Source of the DNA: Scilla litardierei
Lineage: Eukaryota; Streptophyta; Magnoliopsida; Asparagales; Asparagaceae
Reading direction: 5' to 3'
DNA: 64,000 nucleotides
NCBI GenBank assembly: GCA_030789695.1
Contig: CM061135.1
Location: 106,091,262 to 106,155,261, forward strand
The notes beneath the pieces are model-generated. The model saw only the letters and a program-made list of their open reading frames with translations, was not told where the DNA came from and did not search any database. Of this stretch, positions 1 to 11,449 are shown one piece after another (the first letter of the stretch is position 1; each line of letters starts with the position of its first letter). A program made the position numbers and the translations under genes.

Positions 1-1585
1 ATGATGGAACGTCGCAAGTAAAGGAATCCAGACTTGCGCTGTTGAGTTCAGAATATGAGAGTTTCCGCATGCTGCCATCTGAATCTATTAAGGAGATGTT
101 CACGAGATTCAAAGACATCGTATACAAATCCAGCTCCCTCGGTAAGCCATACTCTAGTCTTAAGCAGGTGAGAAAGATCTTAAGAGCGATGCCAAGCTCG
201 TTCCGGCCAAAAGTCACCGCTATTCAAGAAGCCAAAGATCTATCAACAATGAGAGTGGATGATTTAATAGGCAACTTAATGTCACACGAGCTTGAGATAC
301 AAAGTATAGAAGCTAGAGAGAAACCTGAAGAAAAAGCCAAAGCTCCCACACCATTAGCTCTTCAAGCTGACACGACGACAATCTTGAAAAGGAGCAAGCA
401 CTATTGGTCAGAAACTTTAGAAGATACATCAAGACTGACCAAGGAAGAGCTGAGATGACGAAAAGGTTCAATCGCTCTAATAATTTTAATTCTGATAGAA
501 CTTCCTCTGAACAGAAAGCTATTAACAAAAATGAATGTTTTAAATGCAGTAGGAAGGGACACTTTATGAGAAATTGCCCACAAGAAACAGCTAATGTCGC
601 GGAGAAGAAAGGAAAAGCTGTGGTGTGAACGTGAGACATGGATAATGAAGATGAGGAGAATGAAGCCCACACTTCCATCTGCTTGATGGGAAGACACAAT
701 GAGGTTCTAAAACTGAATTTTTGAATATTTGTAAAGGAATGCAAGATAAATAGATGAGCTAGAATCTTTCGTAGATGACTTTAGGAATAATAGTTTTGAA
801 TTGCAACAAGAAAATTATGACATGTCTAAAGAAATTGATAATCTTAAAGAAGAACTTGTTGCATGCAAATCTACCATCACCATGTTGGAACACGAAAAAT
901 CTAGCTCACATGAAAAAGTTGATTGTCTTTCTTGTCCTTCTTTGTTAAATGAGATTAGCATGCATAAGCAAGATTTAATTAAACTTGAAACTGAAAATGA
1001 ATTGCTTACTGAAAAGATTAACATATAAATCTTGAGCTTAAAGAAAAAATGAGTTAATTTGAAAAGAAAGAAGAGGAAAACAAGAGAGCTTTCATTAGTA
1101 AATGCACTTTGATTGTGAATGAGAATGCTAACTTGAAATCCAAAGTCACTAATCTAGAATTGTCATTAAAGAGATTTTCCATAGGAAAACAAAAATTGGA
1201 TATTATTCTTAGAAATCAATTATATGGTAATAATAGATGTAGACTTGGACTTGGTTCTAAAAATGTTGAAAAGCCTAAGTATAAGAAATTTCACAATGTG
1301 CCAAGCGTGGCTAAAAATGTTTATGCAAAGTGCTTTACTTGTGATATTTTTGATTATACTTTATATCATTGCAAATATAGGAACATTAATATCAAATTCA
1401 AGCAAATTTGGGTTCCTAAATCTTTGATGACTAACATGAGTGGACCTTGTTGGATTCCAAGGTCACATATAGGACATAACATCTACCGTGTAAGTAAGAT
1501 GAAGTTGGCGAGGAGCTATGAATTGAACGCTTCATTATTTAGTTCCTTGGCCAAACGACGACGCGAAGGTATATTTTTTCTTTGA
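1..1585 (+). pseudogene. Ty1/copia gag remnant (UBN2-type gag plus CCHC zinc knuckle)
   Basis: Frames at 42-458, 404-628, 801-1028 and 1109-1585 together resemble the capsid/nucleocapsid part of a plant SIRE-type copia polyprotein. The first (138 residues) has the UBN2/gag-polypeptide pattern, with a MFTRFKDIV segment and an LRAMPSSFRPKVTAI segment. The second carries a CCHC zinc knuckle (C-x2-C-x4-H-x4-C, about bases 536-578) that binds element RNA in this family. The third is rich in Leu, Glu and Lys and could form a coiled coil; the fourth ends with an IWVPK-like stretch often found just before copia protease. The reading frame changes between 42-458 and 404-628, and stops separate all pieces, so it is not functional. 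No protease, integrase or RT follows before the LTR at 2892. The 5' end lies outside the window. Family assignment is fairly sure. Confidence 0.75.
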
Positions 1586-2891
1586 ACATAATGCACACCT
1601 TCATAGCATTTTTTTATTAGCATTTTTTGTGTGGGTGCTTGACTTTGTATTTTCATTTTGTGTGCTAGTTTGATTGATTCTTAGTTTGTTTTAGTTCATT
1701 ATATAGAAAAATAAAAAAAAATAAAAAAGTCAAAAATAAAAAAATGGTGCTAAATGTCTATCTTTTTCCTTTGTATCATTTAAGTGATATTGATGAATGA
1801 TAATCATATCAATGTAGAAATTGACATATTATAATTATGGCTACACACGCATGTATGATTTTCTAAATAGCCATGACATGTTCAATGATTAGAATAATTT
1901 GATTTTTACACGTACACGTTCACTTCCACGAATATTAAATATTGTTGTACATTTGTATACATCTTTTATGAAATAATGGAAGGTGAATGTAGGATGAAAA
2001 ATGACTGAAAATCTAAGAGATATGATGTGTCTTGCCATGTATAAAAATTGAGCACAAAAGAATTGTATATGAAAAAAATTGAAAACGAATGAAAATAGCT
2101 TTGTATAAAAAATGGATACAATCCTTGGCAAGTATACTACCCACGAGTCTCCAACATATACTTTACGGGTAATCTTTAGCGTTGGTGTTATACTCGTCAA
2201 GCAATGCCACCCCCACGTCTACGAGTCCTTATAGGCTATGTTTTTGGGGTATGCTACATTGAACTCATTTTTAATGAGATGTGGAAAATCAATCCTAGGT
2301 GATTTCATACTTAATGGAAAATGTGGATTGGTTTTGGTTGAATTTCTAAAAGTTCTCCTTATGTGCTTCAATGTTTAATCATCAAACTTACACGATAGTG
2401 TAGAAGTCTATGTTATAATTTTCATTGAACTTGAATTGATTATTCCATGAATATCTACATGCAAGTGCTAGTTGTAATTTATAATACTCTTCAGTTTGCA
2501 TGTGGTATGAATTTGACTTCATGAATACACTTTTGATGATAACAAAAGGGGGATAATGAATTGAGAAGATTTGGTGTGTGCATGCATGAATGCTTACATG
2601 TTGAATTCATGAATATTGATTTAAGGGGAAGCATTAATGAATAATGAAAATGTGCTTATTAAATATATGAATATTGGTTCAAGGGGGAGCATGAATACAG
2701 GGGGAGCGTGCATACATGTTTGAATGTTTGAAACATCATTGTTGCATACTTGTATGTTTGCACATCATTGCCATACTTGTTGCATTTGCATACATCCTCC
2801 ATCTTCACACTTTACACACACATGTTACGATATCGTTTGAATTGTTATTTGCAAATCTTATATTAGTTTGTCATCATCAAAATATGGAGAT
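1586..2891 (+). other. Non-coding 3' internal region of the copia remnant with repeated polypurine tracts
   Basis: No coding frame of note. The stretch is AT-rich and carries several purine runs typical of the 3' end of SIRE-type elements: about 2545-2553, 2622-2630, 2681-2690 (aagggggagc) and 2700-2706. A weaker run (tatggagat) directly precedes the LTR start at 2892. This is where the full pol and any env-like ORF would normally lie; they are missing. Confidence 0.5.
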
Positions 2892-2971
2892 TGTTGGATA
2901 CAATGTGTAGTTGGATACAACGATCGATGACTTCGTGTTTGATGATAACAAACGTGTGTGACCGATTTAAC

Positions 2972-3626
2972 GTGTGTGCTAAGTGTTTTCAGGAATGGCA
3001 CTCTCGCAAATACGCAAAGGGAAACTAAGTAAGTGATGGAGAATGTGTCATGCATTAGCTAAGTAGACTAAGTCAAAGATGGAGATAATGACTAAAAAAA
3101 TTGGACTAAGTCAAAGATGAGAAGATAAGGAAGAATCAATTCAAATCCATATTTGAATTGATTCAAATCAATTGGTGCAACATCCAAATCCTAATGCCAT
3201 GCAAATTGAAGACTTGGTCAAAACTGGAGAGATATGGAGAATCTCATGCAAATCAAATGTGATTAAATAAAATCCAATTCAAATCATATAGCTACTCAAA
3301 TTCAATTTCATAGTAATCCATATTCAAACTCCATATCCTTAGAGATTCATTCAAATCCTAATCAAATTAGGATGCCTTCCAATCTCCATCAATTATGGGA
3401 TTTTAATTGATTCTATCATTCACATCCTCTCCTATATAAACCCATATTCAAAGAGAGACAATTTGAGTGAGAGAGGGCAACCAAAACAAGGGAAAAGTTC
3501 AGCCATTACATAGATAAGTCTCCAAGGCCGCAACTTGCAAAACGAAAAATTCGGCCATTACCTAGAGAAGTCTCCAAGGCCGCAACTTGCAAAACAACCA
3601 CCCCTCTCCCGTTACCTAGAGATTTT
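2972..3626 (+). repeat. Tandem unit A inside the copia LTR
   Basis: Starts gtgtgtgctaagt and ends in the ggccgcaacttgcaaaac region. It is repeated, diverged by point changes and small indels, as unit B at 3627-4709. Unit A preserves the empty target site of the MITE at 3069-3071 (gactaagtc). Confidence 0.75.
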
Positions 3627-4709
3627 GTGTGTGCTAAGTATTTTTAGGAATGACTCTCTCACAAATACGCAAAGGAAAACTAAGTAAGTGATGGGGAATG
3701 TGTAATGCATTAGCCAAGTGGACTAAGGGCATGTTTCTTTCACGGAAAGTGAGCAGAGAAAACCAAAAATTTTACTGTTTTGATCCTATTCATTGTCAAA
3801 TCATGTTCTTTTCCCAGCTTGTGTTCCAAAGCAAAAAAAATCGAACGGAGATTTTGCAACTCGCAGCTTACGTGGAGCCAAGCAAACCGAGTTTCACAAT
3901 CCCCGCAAAATGCGGGGATTACGCTGCTTTGAGCCGGGAAAGTGAGGTTACGGGTCCCATTTCACACTCTCATCTGTTGTGTCCAATTGCAGCAATTCCC
4001 ACCTTTTTCCCTCTTTTTTAATTACAATTAATTAATTAGTGGACCCCACCGCAAACTTTCCGGTACAACTCTCTACAAAAGAAACACACTAAACACAAGA
4101 AAGTTGTGTTGAGCCCACAAACAATTCTCAAACCAACTTTCCAACCCATGGGTCCCACATCAAGATTCCACCAAGATTTACTATTCAAAACAGTAAATCT
4201 CAACCCAAAGTAAACCAAAGAAACAGACCCTAAGTCAAAGATGGAGATAATGGCTACAAAAATTGGACTAAGTCAAAGATGGAAAGATAGGGAAGAATCA
4301 ATTCAAATCCATATTTGAATTGATTCAAATCAATTGGTGCAACATTCAAATCCTAATGTCATGCAAATTGAAGACTTGGTCAAAAATGGAGAGATATGAA
4401 GAATCTCATGCAAATCAAATGTGATAAAATGAGATCCAATTTAAATCCTATAGCTACTCAAATTCAATTCGATAGCAATCCACATCCTTAGAGATTCACT
4501 CAAATCCTAATCAAATTAGGATTCCGTCCAATCTCCATCAATTATGGGATTCTAATTGATTCTATCATAACTTATTCTCTACTATGTAAACCCAAATTCA
4601 AAGAGAGAGAATTTGAGTGAGAGAGGGCAACCAAAACAAGGGAAAAATTCGGCCATTACCTAGATAAGTCTCCAAGGCCGCAACTTGCAATACAACCAGC
4701 CCTCTCCCA
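3627..4709 (+). repeat. Tandem unit B inside the copia LTR, carrying the MITE
   Basis: Second copy of unit A. Removing 3727-4230 and one TAA restores collinearity with unit A. It includes the same CTCAAATTC-rich block and TATA-region counterpart (tactatgtaaaccc) as unit A. Confidence 0.75.
3727..4230. mobile_element. Tourist-like MITE (PIF/Harbinger type), 504 bp
   Basis: Termini are GGGCATGTTTCTTT on the left and AAAGAAACAGACCC on the right, inverted repeats of 14 bases with two mismatches. A 3-bp TAA target duplication flanks it (3724-3726 and 4231-4233). TIRs beginning GGG..TGTTT with a TAA/TWA duplication are the hallmark of PIF/Harbinger-derived Tourist MITEs. The related unit A has the uninterrupted site at 3069-3071, which confirms both ends. 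The interior has no transposase; a 107-codon frame at 3698-4021 is incidental. Confidence 0.85.
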
Positions 4710-5665
4710 TTGCGCAACTTGCATATCCATTGTCTCCTTGCGCAAGTCTATCCAAATCTCCATTGCCAAATCACCTCTAAGGCCAAAGCATCCTACCTCA
4801 TGTCTCTATTGCCATACTCCTCCCTTAGGTCGTAACTTGTAGAAGCTTTCATGTCCATCCATTAGCTACAAGTATCTCCTTATGCAACCTCCTATATCTA
4901 AGGCCAAAACTACAAGACCCCTTGCCAAGGCTCCCTTGCGCAACTCCATAGCCCAAGCACACATCAAGGCCGCAACATAACCCAAGGATCCAAGCTTCAA
5001 ACTTCATCAAGGCTGCAACTATCCAAGAGGAAGGAGTTCTCATATTGCGCAAGTCATCGTACCCATCTCCTTCCACATTGCGCAATACAAGGAGAGACAC
5101 ATCATGGCCGCAAGTTACTATAGGGGGTCTTTCTATATTGCGCAACTTGAAGAGGAGATTCCATTTAGGCTGCAAGTTCCAAGGAGGAGGAGGTGACGTT
5201 GGCAACTACATCCTGTCAGATACGATCTGACCTGAGCTGATTCACAGAGACGACTGCTGCTACACAAACTGAGATTTTTTAAACTCTTTATTATTATATT
5301 TATTTAGTAGTAGCGATCTTTGTAGGGGGAACTTTACCATTATTGTGTTTTTGGGACTGAACGAGTTAGGACTCGTTATAAGTGTGATGTGAGCATCTGA
5401 CTAGGTTGATAGTGTTGAGCATGCGACAGTGCGTACGAACTAGGTGAGAGTTGCTCTTGACTCATTGTAGTTGTACCTTGATAACATATTAATCTAGTAG
5501 TTTCTTTCAGGGCTGGACTTGTGTCGTGGAGACGACCGAACCAGGGTAAATCTGTGCGTAGTCTGTGATTGCATACTATTTACTCTGCGTGTGCTTATAA
5601 CTGCGTGTGATTGTTCGTGGGTTGCACGAATATTTTTATTTGCCTATTCACCCACCTCTAGGCTT

Positions 5666-6163
5666 AGATCCAGATCTAACAGCCCTCTGCTGCATGGATC
5701 CAGTGCTCCAGCGCCCATTGCCAAAGCGTTGGGGGCCCGTGGCCCCCTTCTGATGTGCCCTAGGGGGTTGTGCGGCCCTTCATCCATCTCCGGGAAGCTC
5801 TCCTCGACGCGCTCGACCTCCTTTCCCTTCTTCCTCTTGATCAAAGCTAGCTCATTTCTCCGTAGATTTGGCGCGATCCCTTCTTCCCCAGATTTGAGCT
5901 TGTGGAGTGTGTGTTTTTAGATCTGAAATTCATCTTCTCCATTTGCCTTCTCAAGGTTTCCAAAGCTAGGGCAAGTTGATTGGAAAGATGAGAGGAGAGT
6001 TGGATGTCGATTTGAGTGCTGATTTGGTTGGAGAGCCTCTTCTCTATTGCTATCATTCTCCGATCCATCATAGAAACTGTTTCTTCCGTCGATCTCCAAA
6101 GCTACTCGATGTCGGAAGTGACTTTCCCTTCTAAGGATTTCATCTTTCTAGTGGTGGGCATAA
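5666..6163 (-). pseudogene. Ty3/gypsy 5' leader and gag N-terminus fragment
   Basis: On the minus strand, downstream of a PBS (6164-6183), the frame at 5847-6071 encodes a 74-residue peptide, MMDRRMIAIEKRLSNQ..., with the heptad-like charged/Leu pattern seen at the start of many plant gypsy gag proteins. A second minus frame (5644-5844) continues in another phase. The element is cut at about 5665 where the copia LTR begins, so only the beginning of gag survives. The clade cannot be fixed from this alone. Confidence 0.45.
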
Positions 6164-6183
6164 GGATCTTGCTCTGCTACCAA
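6164..6183 (-). other. Primer binding site, initiator tRNA-Met type
   Basis: Minus strand reads ttggtagcagagc, one base from the canonical plant tRNA-iMet PBS tggtatcagagc. It sets the orientation of the flanking gypsy fragment and the inner boundary of its LTR. Confidence 0.7.
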
Positions 6184-6522
6184 TTTGATGAGAAAGCTAG
6201 GGGTTTGAAGACCAAATATGAGATTTTTATAAATATGAGGAGAAATACAAGAGAAGGGTTTATTTTGAGAGGAAACCAACTCTCCAAGCTTACTCTCACT
6301 AGCTCTAGGATCTATTCTCTATTCTAGGGTATTTCTCTCAAGTTTTGCATAACCTTTCAAATGAAACTCTCTCCCAAATTTATACGGGTTGATTTGCCAA
6401 AATTCATTTAACCCCCCGAAATCCCAAACTTCGCAAAAATACACAAAAATGCTCTCGGCCTAGTTGTCCAATCCACGATCCTTCTTGCGCCGTCTTCGTT
6501 GATACGTGATGACCTCATCACA
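6184..6522 (-). repeat. Short gypsy LTR (about 340 bp)
   Basis: Lies immediately upstream of the PBS on the minus strand. The outer end reads TGTGATGAGGTCATCACG on the minus strand, a plausible LTR terminus. The short length fits Reina-like elements, but no second LTR or target duplication is visible, so the outer border is a guess. Confidence 0.4.
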
Positions 6523-7125
6523 CGACAAGTAGACACTCTTATGCAATTCAAATATGAACTAATTAAATGGGCAGCAATCTCTTTAAATGTAAGTAAATGC
6601 TAGGTTGTAAGGGGGTAATGCAATGGAAGCAATCCGAAATATTTGGATGCAATATGATATGAGAAACTTGGCAATGAATGTGTAAAAGACTGTAAATGAT
6701 TAGTAGTCGTGTGATGCTAAACTATATGATAGATGCAACAAGGGAGATTGATGATTTAATTTAACAGGCAACGAACTTTACAATAAATAGTGAGATCAGA
6801 GATCACCTTAGAAATGCACTAACGTGTAAGTGAACAGTGCAGGTTTGAATGTGTTGCTATAAATATGCAATGAGAACTCTTGCACTCTTTATTTTGTTGC
6901 ATATGCATTTAAGATATGGGAATCCATGTGGTTTTGTGGAGGGTGGTATTTAGCTCTCCAGATGCTGCTTTATTTAGATGGTATTTGTGGTCACAAAGAA
7001 GATGTTTTTGGGAGAATGGTTAGAGAGAGTTAATCAACCTTCTCTTGCCCACTTGCATTATCAAATATGGTTTGCCCTTTTACAGATAACCATTGCACTT
7101 CTTATTATTCTCACCCTCCGCTTTT
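6523..7125 (-). repeat. Probable 3' LTR and PPT of the decayed minus-strand copia element
   Basis: The stretch has no coding frame. It lies just beyond the C-terminus of the copia pol at 7126. A purine-rich tract on the minus strand (about 7098-7123, aaaagcggagggtgagaata) is in the expected PPT position. The LTR termini cannot be fixed. Confidence 0.35.
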
Positions 7126-7706
7126 AAGCTGAACATATATATCATACATGCCTAGCTTGTTACAAATGTAATCAGCTCGTGACTTTCCTAATGGTTTTGT
7201 TCGCATATCAACAAGCTAATTTGTAGAACTTGTATGCCTAGTTTCAAACTTTTCATGCTTCTGTCGAACAATATGGAAATTAATTTTAATATGCTTAGTT
7301 CTCTCATAGAGCATGTGATTATTTGCAATGGAGGTAGTAACCTAGTTATCACTGTAGAGCCTTATAGGTGCATATAATAAGAGTCTAAGTTCAGCCCGTA
7401 ATAGTTGTATTTACACCTACTCATAAGTAATAATCATCATATCTTGGTATTCTAACTCAGCATTTGATCTTGACGCAACCTGCTACTTTTTACTCATTTA
7501 GGAACCAGTTTACTTGCCACAAACAATCAATATCATGTAGATTTTGATTAAAAGCTAAATTTGCCTAATTTTTATTATAGAAGCTAACAATCGTGATGAG
7601 GCTTCTACCTGAACACTCTTCGGGTATCTTGGGATTTACATAACTACGTCCTCATATCTAGTTTAAAGTGAGACATGACTTGTCTGAGTAAACTTGTTAA
7701 AAAAAT
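7126..7706 (-). pseudogene. Ty1/copia RNase H (C-terminal pol), left half of an interrupted pol
   Basis: Minus-strand translation with several stops follows the end of copia pol: a degenerate SSAEAEY region, then the segment SIANNHMLYERTKHIKIN, then VDMRTKPLGKSRAD and the common copia C-terminus NKLGMYDIY at about 7130-7160. RNase H removes the RNA strand during reverse transcription. The right-hand part of pol resumes at 8803 after the inverted-repeat element; the break falls just after the PDI motif between RT and RNase H. Stops and frame changes make it inactive. Confidence 0.8.
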
Positions 7707-8795
7707 AGGGTTTTTAGCATATCCATCTCTTAAATCTTGCTTATTTTGATATCCATCCCTTAAAAATGCGTATTTGCTCTCAAGTCCCTCAAATCATAAA
7801 CCTTTAACCTTAATAGTCCCTCTCATTAACCTTCTGTTAAAATTTAACGGAATTGGGATATTCCGTTGGGGTGGGGGGGTCTACGATTCCTGGGGGGAGA
7901 CGGCAGCGGCGCTGCCCCTCCCCAGGGTTATCGGAGGAGGGGGCGGCGCCTCCTCCCCCTCCCCCTCAGACGAGGGAGAGGGGGACGGGTGCCGCCCCCT
8001 CCCCCTCCCCCTCAGACGAGGGGGAGGGGGACGGGCGCCGCCCCCTCCCCCAGGGTTTTCGGGGGGAGGGCCCCCCCCAGTGTTTTCCGGTGGGGGGCGC
8101 CCCCCTCCCCCAGTGTTATCGGGGGAGGGGGCGGCTCCTCCCCCTCTCCCTCGTCTGAGGGGAGGGGGAGGAGGCGCCCCTCCCCCAGTGTTATCGGGGG
8201 GACGGGGGCGGCGCCCCCTCCCCCTCCCCCTCGTCTGGGGGACGGGGGCGGCGCCTCCCCCCAGTGTTTTCCGGTGGGGGGCGCCTCCTCCCCCTCAGAC
8301 GAGGGGGAGGGGGAGGGGGAGCCGCCCCCTCCCCCAGTGTTATTGGGGGGCACCTCCCCCCCTCAGACGAGGGGGAGGGGGAGGGGGCGCTCGTCTGAGG
8401 GGGAGGGGACGCCGCCCCCTCCCCCAAGGTTTTCGGGGGGAGGGCCCCCCCAGTGTTTTCCGGTGGGGAGGGGGGCGCCCCCCTCCCCCAGTGTTATCGG
8501 GGGAGGGGGCGGCGCCCCCTCCTCCAGTGTTTTCCGGTGGAGGGTGAGGGTGGTGGTGGTTAATTGTTAATTAAGGGGTTAATACTTAACTAAAGTTAAT
8601 TTCTTACTTAATTAACTATAATCATTATTTAATCGTTAATTAATCTAATTTCAGTTAATTTTTTAACAGAAAAAGGGATGGAGGGACTATTAAGGTTGAC
8701 GTTTAAGATTTGAGGGACTTGAGAGCAAATATGCATTTTTAAGAGATGGATATCAAAATAAGCAAGATTTAAGGGACATATATGCTAACAACCCT
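7707..8795. mobile_element. Terminal-inverted-repeat element with GC-rich core, 1089 bp
   Basis: The left arm (7707 to about 7852) and right arm (about 8650 to 8795) are long inverted repeats of roughly 145 bases. They share blocks such as AAATCTTGCTTATTTTGATA and TTTGCTCTCAAGTCCCTCAA. Ends are AGGGTT...AACCCT. A 7-bp AAAAAAT lies at both 7700-7706 and 8796-8802; because it is A-rich the real duplication could be 7-9 bases. It sits inside copia pol, which reads on across it. Long TIRs and an A/T-rich target suggest a Mutator-like non-autonomous element, but no transposase is present and the superfamily is an inference. Confidence 0.75.
7868..8560. repeat. GC-rich, G-run minisatellite core
   Basis: About 690 bases made almost only of G and C runs, built from shuffled short modules: cagtgttatcgggggagg, cagtgttttccggtggggg and ctcagacgagggggaggggg, in both orientations. 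Runs of four to seven G occur on both strands, so G-quadruplexes and strong hairpins are likely. The open frames here (for example 7774-8547 and 7866-8570) are Pro/Gly/Arg strings in every phase and reflect base composition rather than a gene. Confidence 0.85.
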
Positions 8796-8802
8796 AAAAA
8801 AT

Positions 8803-10893
8803 AATATCCGGATGAGTCCCAATTAAATAAATTGTCTTTTCAACAATTGTTTTGTACCATCTCAAGATGGCTTCTCCTAATCGTGCATACGCTTAAAATT
8901 ATGATCCATAAATACGACAACTTGTTTACATCCTATCAACCCAACCTCTGATAATATATCAGTCATAGAATTCCTCTTAGATAATTAGATACCCTTCTTC
9001 GAGCATGTTACCTCAATGCCCAAGTAAGTGATCCACGGTCTTTCATCTAAAACTTTTAATGAATAAACTTCTTCAATCCTTTAATGCATCATGCATCATC
9101 ATTAGCGATGTCTATATCATCCATATATACCAAGAAGAGCTACATATCCTAACAATGATGATAAAATATAGAGTGATCACTCTAACGCCTTTAGAAGCTA
9201 AACTCCCTTCACTGTATCAGTAAACCACACGAGCCATACTCTAGGAGACTACTTTAGCCTATACAATGACTTATGCAACATGCAAACCTTTGCAAACTCT
9301 CCCTGAGCAACAAACCATGGATGCTACTTCATAGAGATCTTCTCATCAAAATTACCATTTAAGAATTTATTCTTGATGTCAAACTAATGCAACAAGCCAA
9401 TAATGAGGAACATCCAGAGAAATAAGAAGCCATATAGATGTAATGTTAGTAACCAAAGAGAATATCTCTTGATAATCAATATCGTTAGTTTAGGAGTAGT
9501 CTTTTGTGTCAAGATAGGTCCTCGACCAAGCTAAAGAGCCATCATGATTCAATTTTCATGCATACACATATATGCAACTAACTATCTTCTTGCTAAGTTG
9601 AGCATCTACTAAATCTTAAGTACCTTTTGCTGTAAGGCTAACGTATCTTTCAACATAGCACTCTATCAAACTGAATGAAATAATGCAACTGAATAGACTT
9701 AGAAAGTGGGTGAGAATCAACAGAGAAGAGGAAGGTGAAATAAATCTCAAAAGAAGATTGGCTGTGCACGAACAACAACCTTTACGATGCGCATTAGGGA
9801 TGCCAAGATCAAGATCAGAGTGTAAGTGTTCACCATTATCCAAAGGAGATCCAGTAGATGGAACCGAAGAAATTGATGGCACATGAGATGAAAGAGGAGG
9901 TACATCTCATGAACATTTGGTGTATACTAGGGTGACCTTAGGATGCTAATGTGGCAAAGTGTCTGTTCCTGTAGTATGTTGCTCAAAATGGAAAAGACTT
10001 AGAAATAAAAATATTCATCTTATGAGTCAGAGGATGATGCTTCGACGGTCTTGCCCTTACCAAAAAATATGGCTGAGACTAAAAAATGTTACATCTATTG
10101 GTCAAAGGTTTGTTGTCGGACAAAATCATTTTTGATCTTTCAGAGTTCGAGACTAGCCCAACAAAATGCATTTTAAAGCTCAAGGAACAAGTTTCATATA
10201 ATTGGATTATGATCATAAACAAACCAGACACCTAAATATTTTTGATGGTAAATAAAATAGATCAACAGAAGGGTATATCCGTTGATAAGGAATACTGCCA
10301 TCAAGAACCGAAGAAGACATGCAATTAATAAAATAGCATACAGTAATAACATCACTCTAGAAAGTGTTGGAAACACTCTTATGAATATATTTCCTAGCGA
10401 CCTCTAGTAAATTTCTATTCTAACACTTTACAATCTTATTCTAATTGAGAAGTGTAATAACGTGAAGACCGATGCACATTGCTAGACCAATCAAAAAATC
10501 CGCAAAAGATGTCTAAAATACATTTTAAGCATTACCACTCAAAACGCTAATAGAAACAACAAATTAACTTTTCATTTCAACAAAAAAACGTCTAAAAATA
10601 AAAAACGCATATGATCGTCGACTCTTCCAAATCTAAGTTACACATGAGTGATTATCGACAAAAATGATAAAATACTTAAAACCAAATTTTGATAGAACTA
10701 ACCAAGGACCCTAAACATTAGAATTAACTATTTAAATAGGATAACTAGCTCAATTATTGACTTTATATTTGTAAGACACAAGATGGTACTTTTCCTATTG
10801 ACCTGACTCATAATCTAAGCTAAATAATTTATTCAACTCACGAAAAAGAATTTTTAAACTTTGAAGGGATGTCCAAACCATGGTCTGTGAATT
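8803..10893 (-). pseudogene. Ty1/copia integrase and reverse transcriptase, right half of an interrupted pol
   Basis: Read from right to left on the minus strand. From 10893: the GAG-pre-integrase region (ILFRELNKLFSLD), then GFKYFIIFVDNHS of the integrase core. About 10380-10190 matches the integrase end (LLIACLLRFLMAV, then VWFVYDHNP). At 9882-9616 is the linker just before RT. Then come the RT motifs GKK-V-C, DYQEIFS, FDIKNKFLNGNFDEKIS, VAQGEFAKVCMLHKSLY and finally VYMDDIDIANDD at about 9100-9130, the YMDD-like catalytic box. Many stops and shifts are spread throughout. It is cut near 10893; gag and protease are absent. Confidence 0.8.
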
Positions 10894-11449
10894 CAGTTTC
10901 AGTTTTGGTTTGAAAATTTTTATGTTTCGAACAATTTCCTTGTTTTGTAGGTTTCGTTTTATGTTTTTTTTATTTATATGTATATATATCAATGCATTTA
11001 TAATAATTTTTTAGAATTTTAATTAAATTTTATAATACAATTTTAAAATTTCAATAATATTTTAAAATATTTAATAAATATTTTTATGTAAATGATTAAA
11101 ATAAATTTGTGTATTATGTGGTGATGTGACAAAGGACGGCAAGATGAATTGAAGACTGTCAATGATAAGAAGATTGACAAAGGACTACATGACAAATATT
11201 GCATACAATGTATTTGGTGTAATTTTCGTTTCTTGTCTTATAACTTATGTTAAAGACTTAAAGATGTCACACACACATGAAATATTAGAAAAGGCTTAGA
11301 ATTTATATGGATTTAATTCCATCAAAACCCTAGGTTTCTATTCTAAACTGTGTGTTTTTACCATCATTAGTCGAGTAATACATATCCTAAGGTCGACTAA
11401 TAATAGAAAGAAACTCTGATTAACCCAGTTTAGTCGACCAACGGTGAAG
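10894..11449. other. AT-rich sequence, nothing recognised
   Basis: Very A/T-rich stretch between the copia pol fragment and a gypsy integrase fragment. I see no coding frame, terminal repeat or known motif. Confidence 0.4.

Larger units (their letters stand above)
2892..5665 (+). repeat. Long copia (SIRE-type) LTR, 3' LTR of the gag remnant
   Basis: The LTR starts TGTTGGATACAATGTG right after a purine-rich tract and ends near 5640-5665 in the ctattcaccca..ctctagg signature found at the R/U5 end of SIRE-type LTRs; the exact 3' base is uncertain. A TATA-like box (ctatataaacc) sits at 3432-3442. The LTR is lengthened by an internal tandem duplication and a MITE, listed separately. The last 900 bases contain many copies of a short word, ggccgcaactt or gcgcaactt, that looks like a loose minisatellite. 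Confidence 0.6.

Noticed and set aside
3698..4021. 107-codon frame as a gene
   Set aside because: It lies mainly in the MITE and has no family resemblance.
7774..8570. Long Pro/Gly/Arg-rich frames (up to 257 codons) on both strands
   Set aside because: They follow from the GC-run minisatellite, are open in almost every phase and show no domain.
9683..9886. Plus-strand 67-codon frame
   Set aside because: It is antisense to the copia pol linker, which has clear homology on the minus strand.
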